Assembly (NCBI RefSeq): GCF_019551435.1 | Contig: NZ_CP080544.1 | Span: forward strand, 186,001 to 250,000 | DNA length: 64,000 bases | Direction of reading: 5' to 3' | Source: Lysobacter soyae | Lineage (GTDB): Bacteria > Pseudomonadota > Gammaproteobacteria > Xanthomonadales > Xanthomonadaceae | In this document: one piece after another, positions 7,865 through 17,200 of the stretch | Position numbering within the stretch: the stretch's first letter is position 1 | Layout of the letters: each line of letters opens with the position of its first letter | Translations under genes and position numbers: made by a program | The notes under the pieces: generated by a model | Told to the model about the DNA's origin: nothing | The model's input: only the letters and a program-made list of their open reading frames with translations | Database searches by the model: none

Positions 7865-9112
7865 ATGCAAACCACGTTGAAAGCACCGCAACGCAAAGCG
7901 GCGCTCGTTTTCATTTTCATTACGGTGTTGATCGACATCCTCGCGTTCGGGCTCATCATCCCGGTGCTGCCGCATCTGGTTGAACAATTTGTGGGCGGTG
8001 ACACCAAGAGCGCCGCGTATTGGGTCGGCATTTTCGGCACGGTGTTCGCGGCCATCCAGTTCTTTTCCGCGCCGATCCAAGGGGCTTTGTCCGACCGGTT
8101 CGGACGACGCCCGGTGATCTTGCTGTCCTGCCTCGGCCTTGGCTTGGACTTCATCTTCATGGCTTTGGCACCGTCATTGATGTGGTTGTTCGTGGGGCGT
8201 GTGATTTCGGCGGTGACCTCGGCAAGCTTCACCACCGCGAATGCCTACATTGCTGATGTCACGCCCAAAGACAAACGCGCTGGCGCCTTCGGCATGGTCG
8301 GCATGGCCTTCGGCGTCGGCTTCATCATCGGCCCGATGCTCGGCGGTTGGCTCGGCCACTATGACTTGCGCTATCCGTTCTGGGGTGCCGCTGTGCTCGC
8401 GCTCGCCAACTTCCTCTACGGCCTGTTCGTTTTGCCGGAGTCATTAGCGCCGGAAAATCGCAGCCGCGCCATCGCATGGCGACACGCGAATCCAGTCGGT
8501 TCGGTGAAGTTGATCCTGCAATACCCGCAGCTGTTTGCCCTCGCCCTGATCCTGTTGTTAAGCAATCTCGCGCACTACGTCTATCCCAGCGTCTTCGTCT
8601 TGTATGCCGATTACCGTTATGACTGGGGTCCGTTGGCGGTGGGCAAAGTGTTGGCCGTGGTCGGCGTGTGCTCGGCCTTGGTGCAGGGCTTCTTGGTGCG
8701 CAAGTGGGTACCCGTGCTCGGTGAACACAAAGCGTTGGTGTTGGGGTTGCTCGCAGGGGTCGTCGGTTTCGCCGCCTATGGCGCCGCGCCGACCGGCACC
8801 TTGTTCCTGTGTGCGGTACCGATCATGGCGCTATGGGGTTTGGCCGGGCCTGCCGCGCAAGCCTTGGTCACCCGCGAGGTGGGGCCGGAAGTGCAGGGGC
8901 GCATTCAAGGCGCGATGGCGAGTTTGGTGTCGCTGGCCGGCATTATCGGTCCCGCCTTGTACACCTTCACCTTCGCCAAATTCATCGGTCGCGGCGCCCC
9001 GATCGAACTGCCCGGCATTCCGTGGTTCATTGCCGCGAGTTTGCTAGGCATGGCGCTCGTGTTGGCATTCAAGCACTGGCGGACCCACCCGGATACGCAA
9101 GCCGGGCACTGA
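7865..9112 (+). CDS. MFS transporter, TCR/Tet-like subfamily
   Basis: A 415-residue membrane protein with about 12 hydrophobic segments. It has MFS motif A in GALSDRFGRRPVILLS and the antiporter-type motif around GVGFIIGPMLGGWLG. The N-terminus IDILAFGLIIPVLPHLV is typical of the TetA/TCR group of drug:H+ antiporters. The start at 7865 is preferred over upstream in-frame codons because those overlap the DUF2239 gene and encode a polar, arginine-rich stretch. Substrate cannot be assigned; Tet-like sequence does not imply tetracycline resistance. It follows the DUF2239 gene by eight bases and may be co-transcribed. Confidence 0.9.
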   Translation: MQTTLKAPQRKAALVFIFITVLIDILAFGLIIPVLPHLVEQFVGGDTKSAAYWVGIFGTVFAAIQFFSAPIQGALSDRFGRRPVILLSCLGLGLDFIFMALAPSLMWLFVGRVISAVTSASFTTANAYIADVTPKDKRAGAFGMVGMAFGVGFIIGPMLGGWLGHYDLRYPFWGAAVLALANFLYGLFVLPESLAPENRSRAIAWRHANPVGSVKLILQYPQLFALALILLLSNLAHYVYPSVFVLYADYRYDWGPLAVGKVLAVVGVCSALVQGFLVRKWVPVLGEHKALVLGLLAGVVGFAAYGAAPTGTLFLCAVPIMALWGLAGPAAQALVTREVGPEVQGRIQGAMASLVSLAGIIGPALYTFTFAKFIGRGAPIELPGIPWFIAASLLGMALVLAFKHWRTHPDTQAGH

Positions 9113-9139
9113 GCGCGCGGCCAAGAAGCGACCGCGCGC
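9113..9139 (+). other. GC-rich hairpin after the MFS gene
   Basis: GCGCGCGG (9113-9120) and CCGCGCGC (9132-9139) form a perfect 8-bp stem with an 11-base loop directly after the MFS stop. No T-tract follows, so it is at best a weak intrinsic terminator or an RNA-stabilising hairpin. Confidence 0.4.
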
Positions 9140-9223
9140 ACGTCGCCTATGTCTTTCGGCACATACGGTGCCGACCCCGTTCGATAGGATGAAGTGTTCA
9201 ATCGAATTCGGGGTAGCCACATC

Positions 9224-11122
9224 GTGTTGAAGAAATTGCCAGTTCGTTCCGCGCTTGCATTGGCCTGCGCATTCGCCATTCAAGGCGTCGCCGCACAGAC
9301 CATTCCGGTCAAGGACGAGGCCTATCCGGCCGGTCCGATCAATGTCGCGGTGGATGCGACCAATCTGCAACAACGGATCATGCGCATTTCGCAAGACATC
9401 CCTGTGCAGCCCGGCAAGTTGACCCTGTTGTATCCGGAGTGGTTGCCCGGCAATCACTCACCGCGTGGCCCGATCGACAAAATCGCCGGCATCAAATTCA
9501 CCGCCAACGGCAAGCCGCTGGTGTGGACGCGGGATCCGCTGGATGTGTTCGCTTTCAATCTGGATGTCCCCGCGGGTGTCAGCAATATCAAGGCCGAATT
9601 CCAATACCTGACGCCGACCGACTCCGGCCAAGGCCGCGTGGTGATGACCCCGAGCATGCTCAACCTGCAATGGAACGCCGTGCTTCTGTACCCGGCGGGC
9701 TATGCGCAGTCGAAGATTCTGTTCAACCCGTCGGTGAAGTATCCGAGCGGTTGGGGCGCGGGCACCGCGCTGGATGTCGCGTCCAAGCAAGGCGACACCG
9801 TCACCTACAAACAAGTGCCTTTGGAAGTGTTGGCGGATTCGCCGGTTTACGCCGGACGCCACTACAAGCAAGTCCTGTTGTCGGAACCGGGTCAAAAACC
9901 GGTGCGTTTGAATGTGGTGGCGGACGAGGCCAAGTACCTCGAAACCAAGCCGGAACACATCGAACAACACAAGGAACTGCTGCGCCAAGCGAAAAAGCTG
10001 TACGCCTCGGAGCACTACGATCACTACGACTTCCTGTTGTCACTGTCCACGCAAATGGCGGGCAACGGGCTTGAGCACCAACGTTCCAGCGAAAACGGCC
10101 AGGAATTGGGCTATTTCAAAGATTGGGACAAGAAGACCGGCAGCGACGATTTGCTGCCGCACGAAATGACCCACTCCTGGAACGGCAAGTACCGTCGCCC
10201 GGATGGCCAGATGGTCGGCAACTTCAACACGCCGCTCGACGACGGCCTGCTCTGGGTCTATGAAGGTCAAACCCAATACTGGGGCAACGTGCTTGCCGCG
10301 CGCTCCGGCCTGCGTCCGATGGATCGCTCGCGTGACACCTTGGCATCGGTCGTCGCTTATTACACCGACGGCGCCACCGGTCTGGATTGGCGCACGGTGC
10401 AAGACACGACCTACGATCCGGTGATCGCGCAACGCCGCCCGAAACCGTATCGCAATTATCAGTTGAGTGAAGACTATTACAGCGCCGGCCAGCTCATCTG
10501 GTTGGGTGCTGACGCACTCATCCGTTCGAAGACCGGCGGCAAGAAATCGTTGGACAACTTCGCCGCGGCTTTCTTTGGTAAGAACGACGGCCAATGGCAA
10601 ACGCCGCTCGGTTACAACTTCGACGAAGTCGTGTCGACCTTGAATGACGTGCTGCCGATGGATTGGGGCACCTGGTTGCGCGATCGCTTGGAAGGACGCG
10701 TGTCGTTCGCCAAAACCATCGAAGACGCGGGTTGGAAGCTGGTTTACAAAGACACCCCGACCGACGCTGCGAAAGCGGCCGCCAAGGAATCCGGTCGCGG
10801 CGATTTCGTCTACTCCCTGGGAATCACGACCGACAAGGCCGGCAAGGTCGGCGACACCCGTTGGGATAGCCCGGCCTTCAATGCCGGCATCGGCACCGGC
10901 ATGACCCTGGTGGCGGTGAACGATGTCGAATACAGCGCGGAAGTGTTGAACGACGCCATCACCGAAGCCAAGACCAGCAAGCGACCCATTCGTTTGACGG
11001 TCAAGGATTTCAACCGCTTCCGGACGATTGAACTGCCGTATTACGAGGGCAAGCGCTACCCGCACCTCGAGCAGATCAAAGGCAAGACCGACTACCTGAC
11101 GCCGATCTTCTCCAAGAAGTGA
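9224..11122 (+). CDS. M61 family metallopeptidase (glycyl aminopeptidase-like) with PDZ domain
   Basis: Exported zinc aminopeptidase of 632 residues. The GTG at 9224 is preferred to the GTG at 9194 because it has GGGG nine bases upstream and gives a clean signal peptide (LKKLPVRSALALACAFAIQ, cleavage near VAAQ). After the N-terminal beta domain, the zinc motif HEMTH is at residues 313-317 and the downstream glutamate ligand in WVYEGQTQYWG is Glu347, matching the HExxH...E pattern of M61 enzymes. A PDZ-like domain follows at about residues 520-600 (SPAFNAGIGTGMTLVAVND). Expected in the periplasm. Substrate unknown. Confidence 0.93.
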   Translation: MLKKLPVRSALALACAFAIQGVAAQTIPVKDEAYPAGPINVAVDATNLQQRIMRISQDIPVQPGKLTLLYPEWLPGNHSPRGPIDKIAGIKFTANGKPLVWTRDPLDVFAFNLDVPAGVSNIKAEFQYLTPTDSGQGRVVMTPSMLNLQWNAVLLYPAGYAQSKILFNPSVKYPSGWGAGTALDVASKQGDTVTYKQVPLEVLADSPVYAGRHYKQVLLSEPGQKPVRLNVVADEAKYLETKPEHIEQHKELLRQAKKLYASEHYDHYDFLLSLSTQMAGNGLEHQRSSENGQELGYFKDWDKKTGSDDLLPHEMTHSWNGKYRRPDGQMVGNFNTPLDDGLLWVYEGQTQYWGNVLAARSGLRPMDRSRDTLASVVAYYTDGATGLDWRTVQDTTYDPVIAQRRPKPYRNYQLSEDYYSAGQLIWLGADALIRSKTGGKKSLDNFAAAFFGKNDGQWQTPLGYNFDEVVSTLNDVLPMDWGTWLRDRLEGRVSFAKTIEDAGWKLVYKDTPTDAAKAAAKESGRGDFVYSLGITTDKAGKVGDTRWDSPAFNAGIGTGMTLVAVNDVEYSAEVLNDAITEAKTSKRPIRLTVKDFNRFRTIELPYYEGKRYPHLEQIKGKTDYLTPIFSKK

Positions 11123-11134
11123 GGGAAATTCACC

Positions 11135-11186
11135 CCACCCCGTTCACGCCGCTTCGGGTAATCTGCGTTGACTGAATACGGGGTGG
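11135..11186 (+). other. spaced 9-bp inverted repeat before the transpeptidase gene
   Basis: CCACCCCGT (11135-11143) is the exact reverse complement of ACGGGGTGG (11178-11186); the arms are 34 bases apart. The right arm runs into the GGTGGTGAG that serves as ribosome binding site for the gene at 11196, so a fold could in principle mask it. Could also be chance in GC-rich DNA. Confidence 0.3.
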
Positions 11187-11195
11187 TGGTGAGAC

Positions 11196-12119
11196 ATGCG
11201 TGCGGTTTTGGCAATGGCGATCGCGCTGGCCTTGGTCGGGTCGGCGCACGCGCAATCAGCGGCAAAGAAAACGATCACAGCGAAGACAACGTCGGCAGCC
11301 AAGCAAAAGCTGCTGACCTTGAACCCTGACGTGACCAAGCCCAACACCTTCTCATGGGCGCCGGATCTGTCGCCCACGGGTCCGGTGGTCATTGTCGTGA
11401 GCTTGAACGAGCAGCGGATGCACGTGTATCGCAACGGGGTGCGGATTGCCGTTTCCACGGTCAGCTCCGGCATCGCCGGTCGCGATACACCGTCGGGCAG
11501 CTATGAGATTCTGCAAAAGAAGACCATGCACCACTCCAACCTGTACAGCAACGCGCCCATGCCTTTTATGCAGCGACTGACCTGGGACGGCATTGCCTTG
11601 CATGCTGGCTACAACCCGGGTCACGCGGCCTCGCATGGCTGCGTGCGGATGCCGAAGGCCTTCTCCGAAAAGCTCTATGGCATTACCAAGATCGGTACGC
11701 GCGTCATCATCACGGATGACCTGACCGCCTCGGTGGAGAACCTGATTCATCCGGGCGACCAGGCACCGATCGATGCGATTACCGGCGTGCCGGTGCCCGA
11801 AGCGGATGCCGGCACTTGGCCGGTGGCCGCCAAGAAGAAGCCGGTCGATGAGGTCGCGAGCAAAACCAAGGACCCGGCGGCACCTGTGGCGACCGCCAGC
11901 GACAATGTGAATGCGCCGGCTCGCGCAAACCCGGCCGAAACGCCTTCACAAGCCGAAACTCCGGCTGAATTGAAACCCGCCATTCCAAAGGCTGAAGATC
12001 CGGCCCTGACGCCACAACCGGCGCCGCCGTCGCCTGCCGCGGAAAGCCCTGAAAACCCGCAAAAACCGGCCAGCGCGCCGCCGGCATCCACCGCTGAAAC
12101 GACGGTGCAGCCGAGCTAA
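11196..12119 (+). CDS. L,D-transpeptidase (YkuD) with Pro/Ala-rich tail
   Basis: Periplasmic enzyme of the YkuD family, which makes 3-3 peptidoglycan cross-links or attaches proteins to peptidoglycan. Signal peptide with cleavage near AHAQ (residues 17-20). The YkuD domain spans about residues 63-175, with catalytic histidines His136 and His147 and nucleophile Cys149 in SHGCVRMP. The last ~110 residues are rich in Pro, Ala and Glu with no recognisable fold, probably a flexible tail that reaches across the wall. 307 residues in all. Another L,D-transpeptidase-type gene of a different subfamily follows. Confidence 0.92.
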   Translation: MRAVLAMAIALALVGSAHAQSAAKKTITAKTTSAAKQKLLTLNPDVTKPNTFSWAPDLSPTGPVVIVVSLNEQRMHVYRNGVRIAVSTVSSGIAGRDTPSGSYEILQKKTMHHSNLYSNAPMPFMQRLTWDGIALHAGYNPGHAASHGCVRMPKAFSEKLYGITKIGTRVIITDDLTASVENLIHPGDQAPIDAITGVPVPEADAGTWPVAAKKKPVDEVASKTKDPAAPVATASDNVNAPARANPAETPSQAETPAELKPAIPKAEDPALTPQPAPPSPAAESPENPQKPASAPPASTAETTVQPS

Positions 12120-12141
12120 GCGCCGGAATTTGTTGATAAAA

Positions 12142-12216
12142 ATGAATGCGCGTGACCGAAGATTTCGGTCTCCCATTCATGCAAATCAAGAAGTTGTGCG
12201 TGTATCTTCACACGCA
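12142..12216 (+). promoter_or_regulatory. nested hairpin and start-codon palindrome in front of the lipoprotein transpeptidase
   Basis: Two structures fill this 96-base gap. First, ATGAATG (12142-12148) pairs with CATTCAT (12174-12180) around an inner GACCGAA (12154-12160) / TTCGGTC (12164-12170). Second, TGCGTGT (12197-12203) pairs with ACACGCA (12210-12216), whose last base is the A of the start codon. TATCTT inside the second palindrome could also be a -10 box, so this may be an operator over a near-leaderless promoter or an RNA fold that hides the start. No good ribosome binding site is seen. Confidence 0.45.
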
Positions 12217-13034
12217 TGAAAAGACTTCACGCCCTCTTCATTTGTCTGACCGCTTCAACCCTGTTCGGTTGTACCACGGCGCCGAAGACCGCCCAAGCAC
12301 CGCAGCCGCGCGTCATCCAATCGCCCATCCGTCCGGCGATGACTGTTCTGACGCCGCAGCAGCAGGAACTGGCGCAATTGCAAAAGCTGGCGCCGACCGC
12401 CGACCCGGGCGTGTTGGCTTTGGCGCTGGAAGCGCGCAGCTGCGCCGTCTTGAACGGCGACGTCCCGAACTCCAGCCGCTTGGCCGTCATCGACTATTCG
12501 CGTCCGTCGACGGAAAAGCGTTTGTGGGTCTTCGACCTCGCCAACAACACCTTGCTGTTCAACGAATACGTCGCGCACGGACAGGGCAGTGGCATGAATT
12601 ACGCCACCTCGTTCGGCAACACCGAAAACAGCCACAAAACCAGCATCGGTTTGTTCCTGACCGCTGAAACCTACGAGGGTGGCAACGGCTACTCGATGCG
12701 CATGGACGGCCTCGACCGCGGCTTCAATGACAACGCGCGCCAACGCGCCATCGTCATGCACGGTGCCGACTACGTGAATCCGAACATGATCGCCAGCCAA
12801 GGTCGCATCGGCCGCAGCTATGGTTGCCCGGCATTGCGTCGCGCCGTTGCCGCCAAAGTGATCAACATCATGAAAGACAAGCAGTTGGTGTTCTCGTATG
12901 CGAACGACAACAACTGGCTGCATTCCTCGCGCTTCTTCGGCTGCAACGGCCAAACCGTGGCGCAGATCATGGCCAGCGCCCGCGACAACAAGCACAACGC
13001 CGGCGGCGGTGCTGTGGCGGTTGCCGCGCCCTGA
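12216..13034 (+). CDS. murein L,D-transpeptidase catalytic domain lipoprotein (YkuD_2 type)
   Basis: Predicted lipoprotein (TLFGC, Cys19) of 272 residues in the L,D-transpeptidase_2 family. Recognisable elements are RLAVIDYSRPSTEKRLWVFD, HGQGSGMNYATSFGN, the catalytic histidine in IVMHGADYV (His182) and the nucleophile in GRIGRSYGCPAL (Cys204). It differs from the preceding YkuD enzyme in having RSYGC in place of SHGC. Expected role is peptidoglycan remodelling at the envelope. A strong terminator follows. The start is set by the lipoprotein signal peptide, although no Shine-Dalgarno sequence is visible. Confidence 0.9.
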   Translation: MKRLHALFICLTASTLFGCTTAPKTAQAPQPRVIQSPIRPAMTVLTPQQQELAQLQKLAPTADPGVLALALEARSCAVLNGDVPNSSRLAVIDYSRPSTEKRLWVFDLANNTLLFNEYVAHGQGSGMNYATSFGNTENSHKTSIGLFLTAETYEGGNGYSMRMDGLDRGFNDNARQRAIVMHGADYVNPNMIASQGRIGRSYGCPALRRAVAAKVINIMKDKQLVFSYANDNNWLHSSRFFGCNGQTVAQIMASARDNKHNAGGGAVAVAAP

Positions 13035-13062
13035 TTTGAGGCAGGACCGATCGACACTGCAG

Positions 13063-13086
13063 AGCCCCGCGAAAGCGGGGCTTTTT
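13063..13086 (+). terminator. intrinsic terminator
   Basis: Perfect 8-bp stem AGCCCCGC / GCGGGGCT with a GAAA loop, followed by TTTT, 28 bases after the transpeptidase lipoprotein gene. Confidence 0.9.
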
Positions 13087-13162
13087 CGTGGCGTTGGCGG
13101 GCGTGTGATAGGTTCCGTTACGCGACACCGCGCAATGATGATGGATTGATGGAGTCCCGATC

Positions 13163-13393
13163 ATGAAAACCCTATTGACCCTGATTGCTTGGTGCGTTTT
13201 GTTCGTATTGTGTTGGCCGTTGGCGCTCTTGGCGCTGGTGCTTTGGCCGGTCGTTTGGCTGTTGTCGCTGCCGTTCCGCTTGGTGGGCATCACCCTCGGC
13301 GCCGTGTTTGCGTTCTTGCGCGCGCTCCTGTTCCTGCCGGCCCGTTTGCTCGGCGGCCGATCGCAGGGCGCCGCGGTCGCGCGCGTCGCTTGA
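13163..13393 (+). CDS. small hydrophobic membrane protein
   Basis: A 76-residue product, almost wholly hydrophobic from residue 4 to 62, with two probable membrane segments (LLTLIAWCVLFVLCWPLALLALVLWPV and LVGITLGAVFAFLRALLFL) and an Arg/Gly-rich C-terminus. The ATG is preceded by GGAGTCCC, a fair ribosome binding site. I do not recognise a family with a known function. It is the first of three consecutive small membrane-protein genes on the same strand. Confidence 0.65.
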   Translation: MKTLLTLIAWCVLFVLCWPLALLALVLWPVVWLLSLPFRLVGITLGAVFAFLRALLFLPARLLGGRSQGAAVARVA

Positions 13394-13415
13394 GAGAATC
13401 CTCTCCCGGATTTGA

Positions 13416-13724
13416 ATGCACACTCCGCATAGCAGACTGCCGTCAATCCTGATCGGCCTCCATGCAGTACTGGTTGCGCTGTTGTGTGCTTGCGCGGTGT
13501 ATTTGTATGTCGTGCCCTGCGAAGGGTTCGAATGCTTGGGTGTGGCTATCGCGTGGATGGCCTGGGTCGTGGTTTACGCATTGACGATGGGCCTCGGATT
13601 CGTCGCTCTGCACTACGCCAAAAAAGTGACGTCCGGCAGACCGCTACCCAAAGCCTTGCTATGGCTGCAAGCCGTGGTCGGTCTGGTTCTTTTTTGCATC
13701 TGGTTGCACTTCCGTTTTGCCTGA
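13416..13724 (+). CDS. small membrane protein
   Basis: A 102-residue protein with three likely membrane segments: about residues 12-33, 42-66 and 82-100. The loop after the first segment contains two cysteines (CEGFEC). No family recognised. It lies 22 bases after the previous gene and 27 bases before the next, all co-directional, so the three may be one transcript ending at the terminator near 14212. Confidence 0.6.
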   Translation: MHTPHSRLPSILIGLHAVLVALLCACAVYLYVVPCEGFECLGVAIAWMAWVVVYALTMGLGFVALHYAKKVTSGRPLPKALLWLQAVVGLVLFCIWLHFRFA

Positions 13725-13751
13725 GGGTCACGAACAAAGACGAGGGATGGC

Positions 13752-14162
13752 ATGAAAACAACGAATTTGTATTCCCGGATCGCACAAAGCGCTTCGCGCT
13801 TTTGCGGCCGACCCGCAGTGTTCGCCTTTGCCGTGTTGCTCATCATCGTTTGGTTGGTCTTGGGGCCGATCTTCAAATACAGCGACACTTGGCAACTGGT
13901 CATCAACACCGCGACGACCATCATTACGTTTCTGATGGTGTTCCTGATTCAAAACACGCAGAACCGCGACACCGAAGCCATTCAAATCAAACTCGACGAA
14001 TTGATTCGCGCCACGCAAGGCGCGCACAACGCGTTGTTGGATCTGGAAGATTTGGAAGATCATCGGCTGGACGAATTCCGCGCCAAATACCGGATGCTGG
14101 CCGCAACCGCGCGCGCGGCATTGGAGAACGGCAACCAAGACACTGACACACCGGATACCTGA
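13752..14162 (+). CDS. low-affinity iron permease family protein
   Basis: A 136-residue protein with two membrane segments (about residues 22-42 and 51-70) followed by a cytoplasmic helical tail. The signature WQLVINTATTIITFLMVFLIQNTQNRDTEAIQIKLDEL is characteristic of the low-affinity iron permease (PF04120) family; QNTQNRD after the second segment is nearly invariant. The family name comes from the yeast transporter Fet4 relatives; iron transport by the short bacterial members is not proven to my knowledge. Confidence 0.85.
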   Translation: MKTTNLYSRIAQSASRFCGRPAVFAFAVLLIIVWLVLGPIFKYSDTWQLVINTATTIITFLMVFLIQNTQNRDTEAIQIKLDELIRATQGAHNALLDLEDLEDHRLDEFRAKYRMLAATARAALENGNQDTDTPDT

Positions 14163-14211
14163 CGCGGCAAAGGGTTCGCCGTAATACCGACGGCTGATCA
14201 ACCAAAAAAGA

Positions 14212-14235
14212 ACCCCGCTTGCGCGGGGTCTTTAT
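14212..14235. terminator. bidirectional intrinsic terminator
   Basis: Stem ACCCCGC (14212-14218) / GCGGGGT (14223-14229) with a TTGC loop. On the plus strand it is followed by CTTTATT; on the minus strand by TTCTTTTTT. It sits between convergent genes and can serve both. Confidence 0.85.
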
Positions 14236-14239
14236 TGCA

Positions 14240-17200
14240 TCAGGCCACCTGCACAATTCGCAGGGGATTGCCCCATTGGGACAGCAACTCTTTCTCACGC
14301 TGTTTGGCCTTTTCCACATGCGCGTGTTTGACGTGACCGAAGCCGCGGATGTGTTCGGGGATCGAGGCGATCTCCGCCGCCAACGCCACATTTCCGGCAT
14401 CCAACGTCGGCAACAGTTGGCCGATGGTTTCCGCATAGTCGCTGATCAACCGGCGTTCCATCTTGCGTTCTTCGGTGTAGCCGAACACATCGAGCGTACC
14501 GCCGCGCAGATGCTTGAACTTCGCCAGTAGCGCGAACGCCTTCATCATCCACGGACCGTACTGCTTCTTCATCAACTGACCCTTGGCATTCTTCTTCGCA
14601 AACAACGGCGGAGCCAAGTGGAAGTTGATCTTGACGTCGCCTTCGAACTGCTGCGCGACTCGACGTTGGAATTCGCCGTTGGTGTACAGACGTGCCACTT
14701 CGTACTCGTCCTTGTAAGCCATGAGTTTGAAGTAGTAACGCGACACCGCTTCGGTCAAATCCGTGCTGCCCGAGACGCGACGCTCTTCCGCGGCGCGCAC
14801 CTGGTTGACCAGTCCGAGATAACGGTCCGCATAGGCCTTGTCTTGGTAGTCGGTCAGGAAGGCGACACGGCGTTTGATGAGCTCGTCCAACGAGCGCGAC
14901 AAGCGCGAGTCATCCAAGGGCAGGAAATCGACACCCGCGTTGCCGTGCGCAGGCACGTGACGCAACTCGTCTTCCTCGAAGGTTTGACCCACGCCGGTCA
15001 GGCCCGACTCCATGCCTTCGTTGTGCGTCGCCGGCAGCATGGCCAACGCATGCGGCTGACGTTCTGCCGGGGTTTGTGCATTGCGCACCACGCCGGAGGC
15101 CTCCACCACGGCAGCCATGTCAATCGCCGCCAAACGGCCCCAAGCGAACGCCGTCTTGTTCATCGGCACGGCCGCGCCGTTCAATTCCACCGCGCGCATC
15201 AGCGCTTCGAATGAGATCGGCACCAAACCTTGTTGCCAGGCGTAGCCGAGGATGAACAGGTTGGCGGCGATCGCGTCACCCATCAACGCCGTCGCGAGCT
15301 GCGTGGCGTCAATGGTCATCGGCGCTTTGCCACCCAAGGCTTGTGCCACCGCGGAGATGATGTCCGGGGCCGGGAATTGCATGTCGGGGCGCGTGGTAAA
15401 CGTGCCGGGCATCGCTTCGTAGGTATTCAAGACCACCCGGGTGCGATCGGCACGAATCTTCGACAACGCCCAATAGTCGTTCACCACCACCATGTCGCAA
15501 CCCAGCACCAGATCGGCCTCACCGGCAGCGATGCGCACGGCGTGGATATCGGCGGGCGATTTGGCAATGCGAATATGCGTGGTGACCGCGCCGCCCTTCT
15601 GCGCCAGACCGGTTTGGTCGAGCACGGACGAGCCCTTCGCTTCCAAATGACCGGCCATGCCGATCAAGGCTCCGATGGTGACAACGCCGGTACCGCCCAC
15701 GCCGGTGATCAGGATGTTCCAAGGCTTGTCGAGTGACGTGGCAAAGGTCGGCATCGGCAGATTCTCCAAACGCTCGGCGGCGGACACCTTGCGGCCTTTC
15801 TTCAACGTGCCGCCTTCCACCGTCACGAAGCTCGGGCAGAAACCTTCGACGCAGGAGAAATCCTTGTTGCAGTTCGATTGGTCGATGTCGCGCTTGCGAC
15901 CGAACTCGGTGTCTTTCGGCAACACTGATACACAGAAAGATTTTTCACCGCAATCACCGCAGCCTTCGCACACCAACGAGTTGATGATGACGCGCTTGTT
16001 CGGGTCGACCATCTTGCCGCGCTTGCGGCGACGACGCTTCTCGGTGGCACAGGTTTGGTCGTAAATCAGCACCGAGACGCCCGGCACTTCGCGCAGACGG
16101 CGCTGCACTTCATCGAGGTCTTTGCGGTCGTGGAATTCGACTTCCTTCGGGAACAGATAGCGCTGGCGCGTCCATTTGCCGATGTCATCCGACAACAACA
16201 TGATGGTGTGCACGCCTTCCGACAACACTTGTTGCGCGATCTGCGGCACGGTCAGCGTGCCGTCCACCGGTTGGCCGCCGGTCATGGCGACCGCGTCGTT
16301 GTACAAAATCTTGTAGGTGATGTTGACGCCGGCCGCGATCGATTGGCGAATGGCCAGTGAACCGCTGTGGAAGTAGGTGCCGTCACCTAGGTTTTGGAAC
16401 ACGTGCGGGGTATTCGTGAATGCCGCTTGCCCGGCCCAGGTCACGCCTTCGCCGCCCATGTGGGTGAAGGTATCGGTGTCGCGATTCATCCACGTCACCA
16501 TGTAATGGCAACCGATGCCCGCGAGTGCGCGTGAACCTTCCGGCACTTTGGTGCTGGTATTGTGCGGGCAGCCCGAACAGTAATGCGGTACGCGCGGGAA
16601 GTTGGCGCGCGGCAGTGCCAGTTCGCCTTCCTTGCCTTCCATCCATTGCATGACGTTGCGGATCTGCTCGCTGTCGTGGAAGCGTTGGATGCGTTTGGCG
16701 ATGACGCCGGCGATCCGCGCCGGGGTGAGCTCGCCGGTCGAGGGCAGGATCCACTCGCCGCTTTCGTCATACTTGCCGACGATGCTCGGACGGTCGCCGT
16801 CGAAATTGAAGAACAACTCCTTCATCTGACTTTCGATGAAGCTGTGTTTTTCCTCGACGACCAGAATGTCCTTCAATCCTTGTGCAAACGCGCGGATACC
16901 GATCGGTTCCAGCGGCCAGGTCATACCGACCTTGTAGACGCGAATGCCGATGTCGCGGCAGGCCGCATCGTCCAGGCCCAAATATTCCAGCGCCTGCAAC
17001 ACGTCGAGATAGCTCTTGCCGGTGGTGACGATGCCAAGGCGCGCCTCGGGGCTCTCCACCATGACCCGGTCGATCTTGTTGGCTCGGGCAAATGCCTGTG
17101 CCGCTTTCACCGCATAACGGTGCAAACGCATTTCCTGATCCATCGGCGGATCCGGCCAACGAATGTTGAGACCGCCTTGCGGCATCTCGAAGTCATCGTC

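Noticed and set aside
7865-9112. Tetracycline resistance gene.
   Set aside because: The protein has the TCR/Tet subfamily pattern, but that subfamily is broad, there is no tetR next to it and no mobile element, so resistance is not supported.
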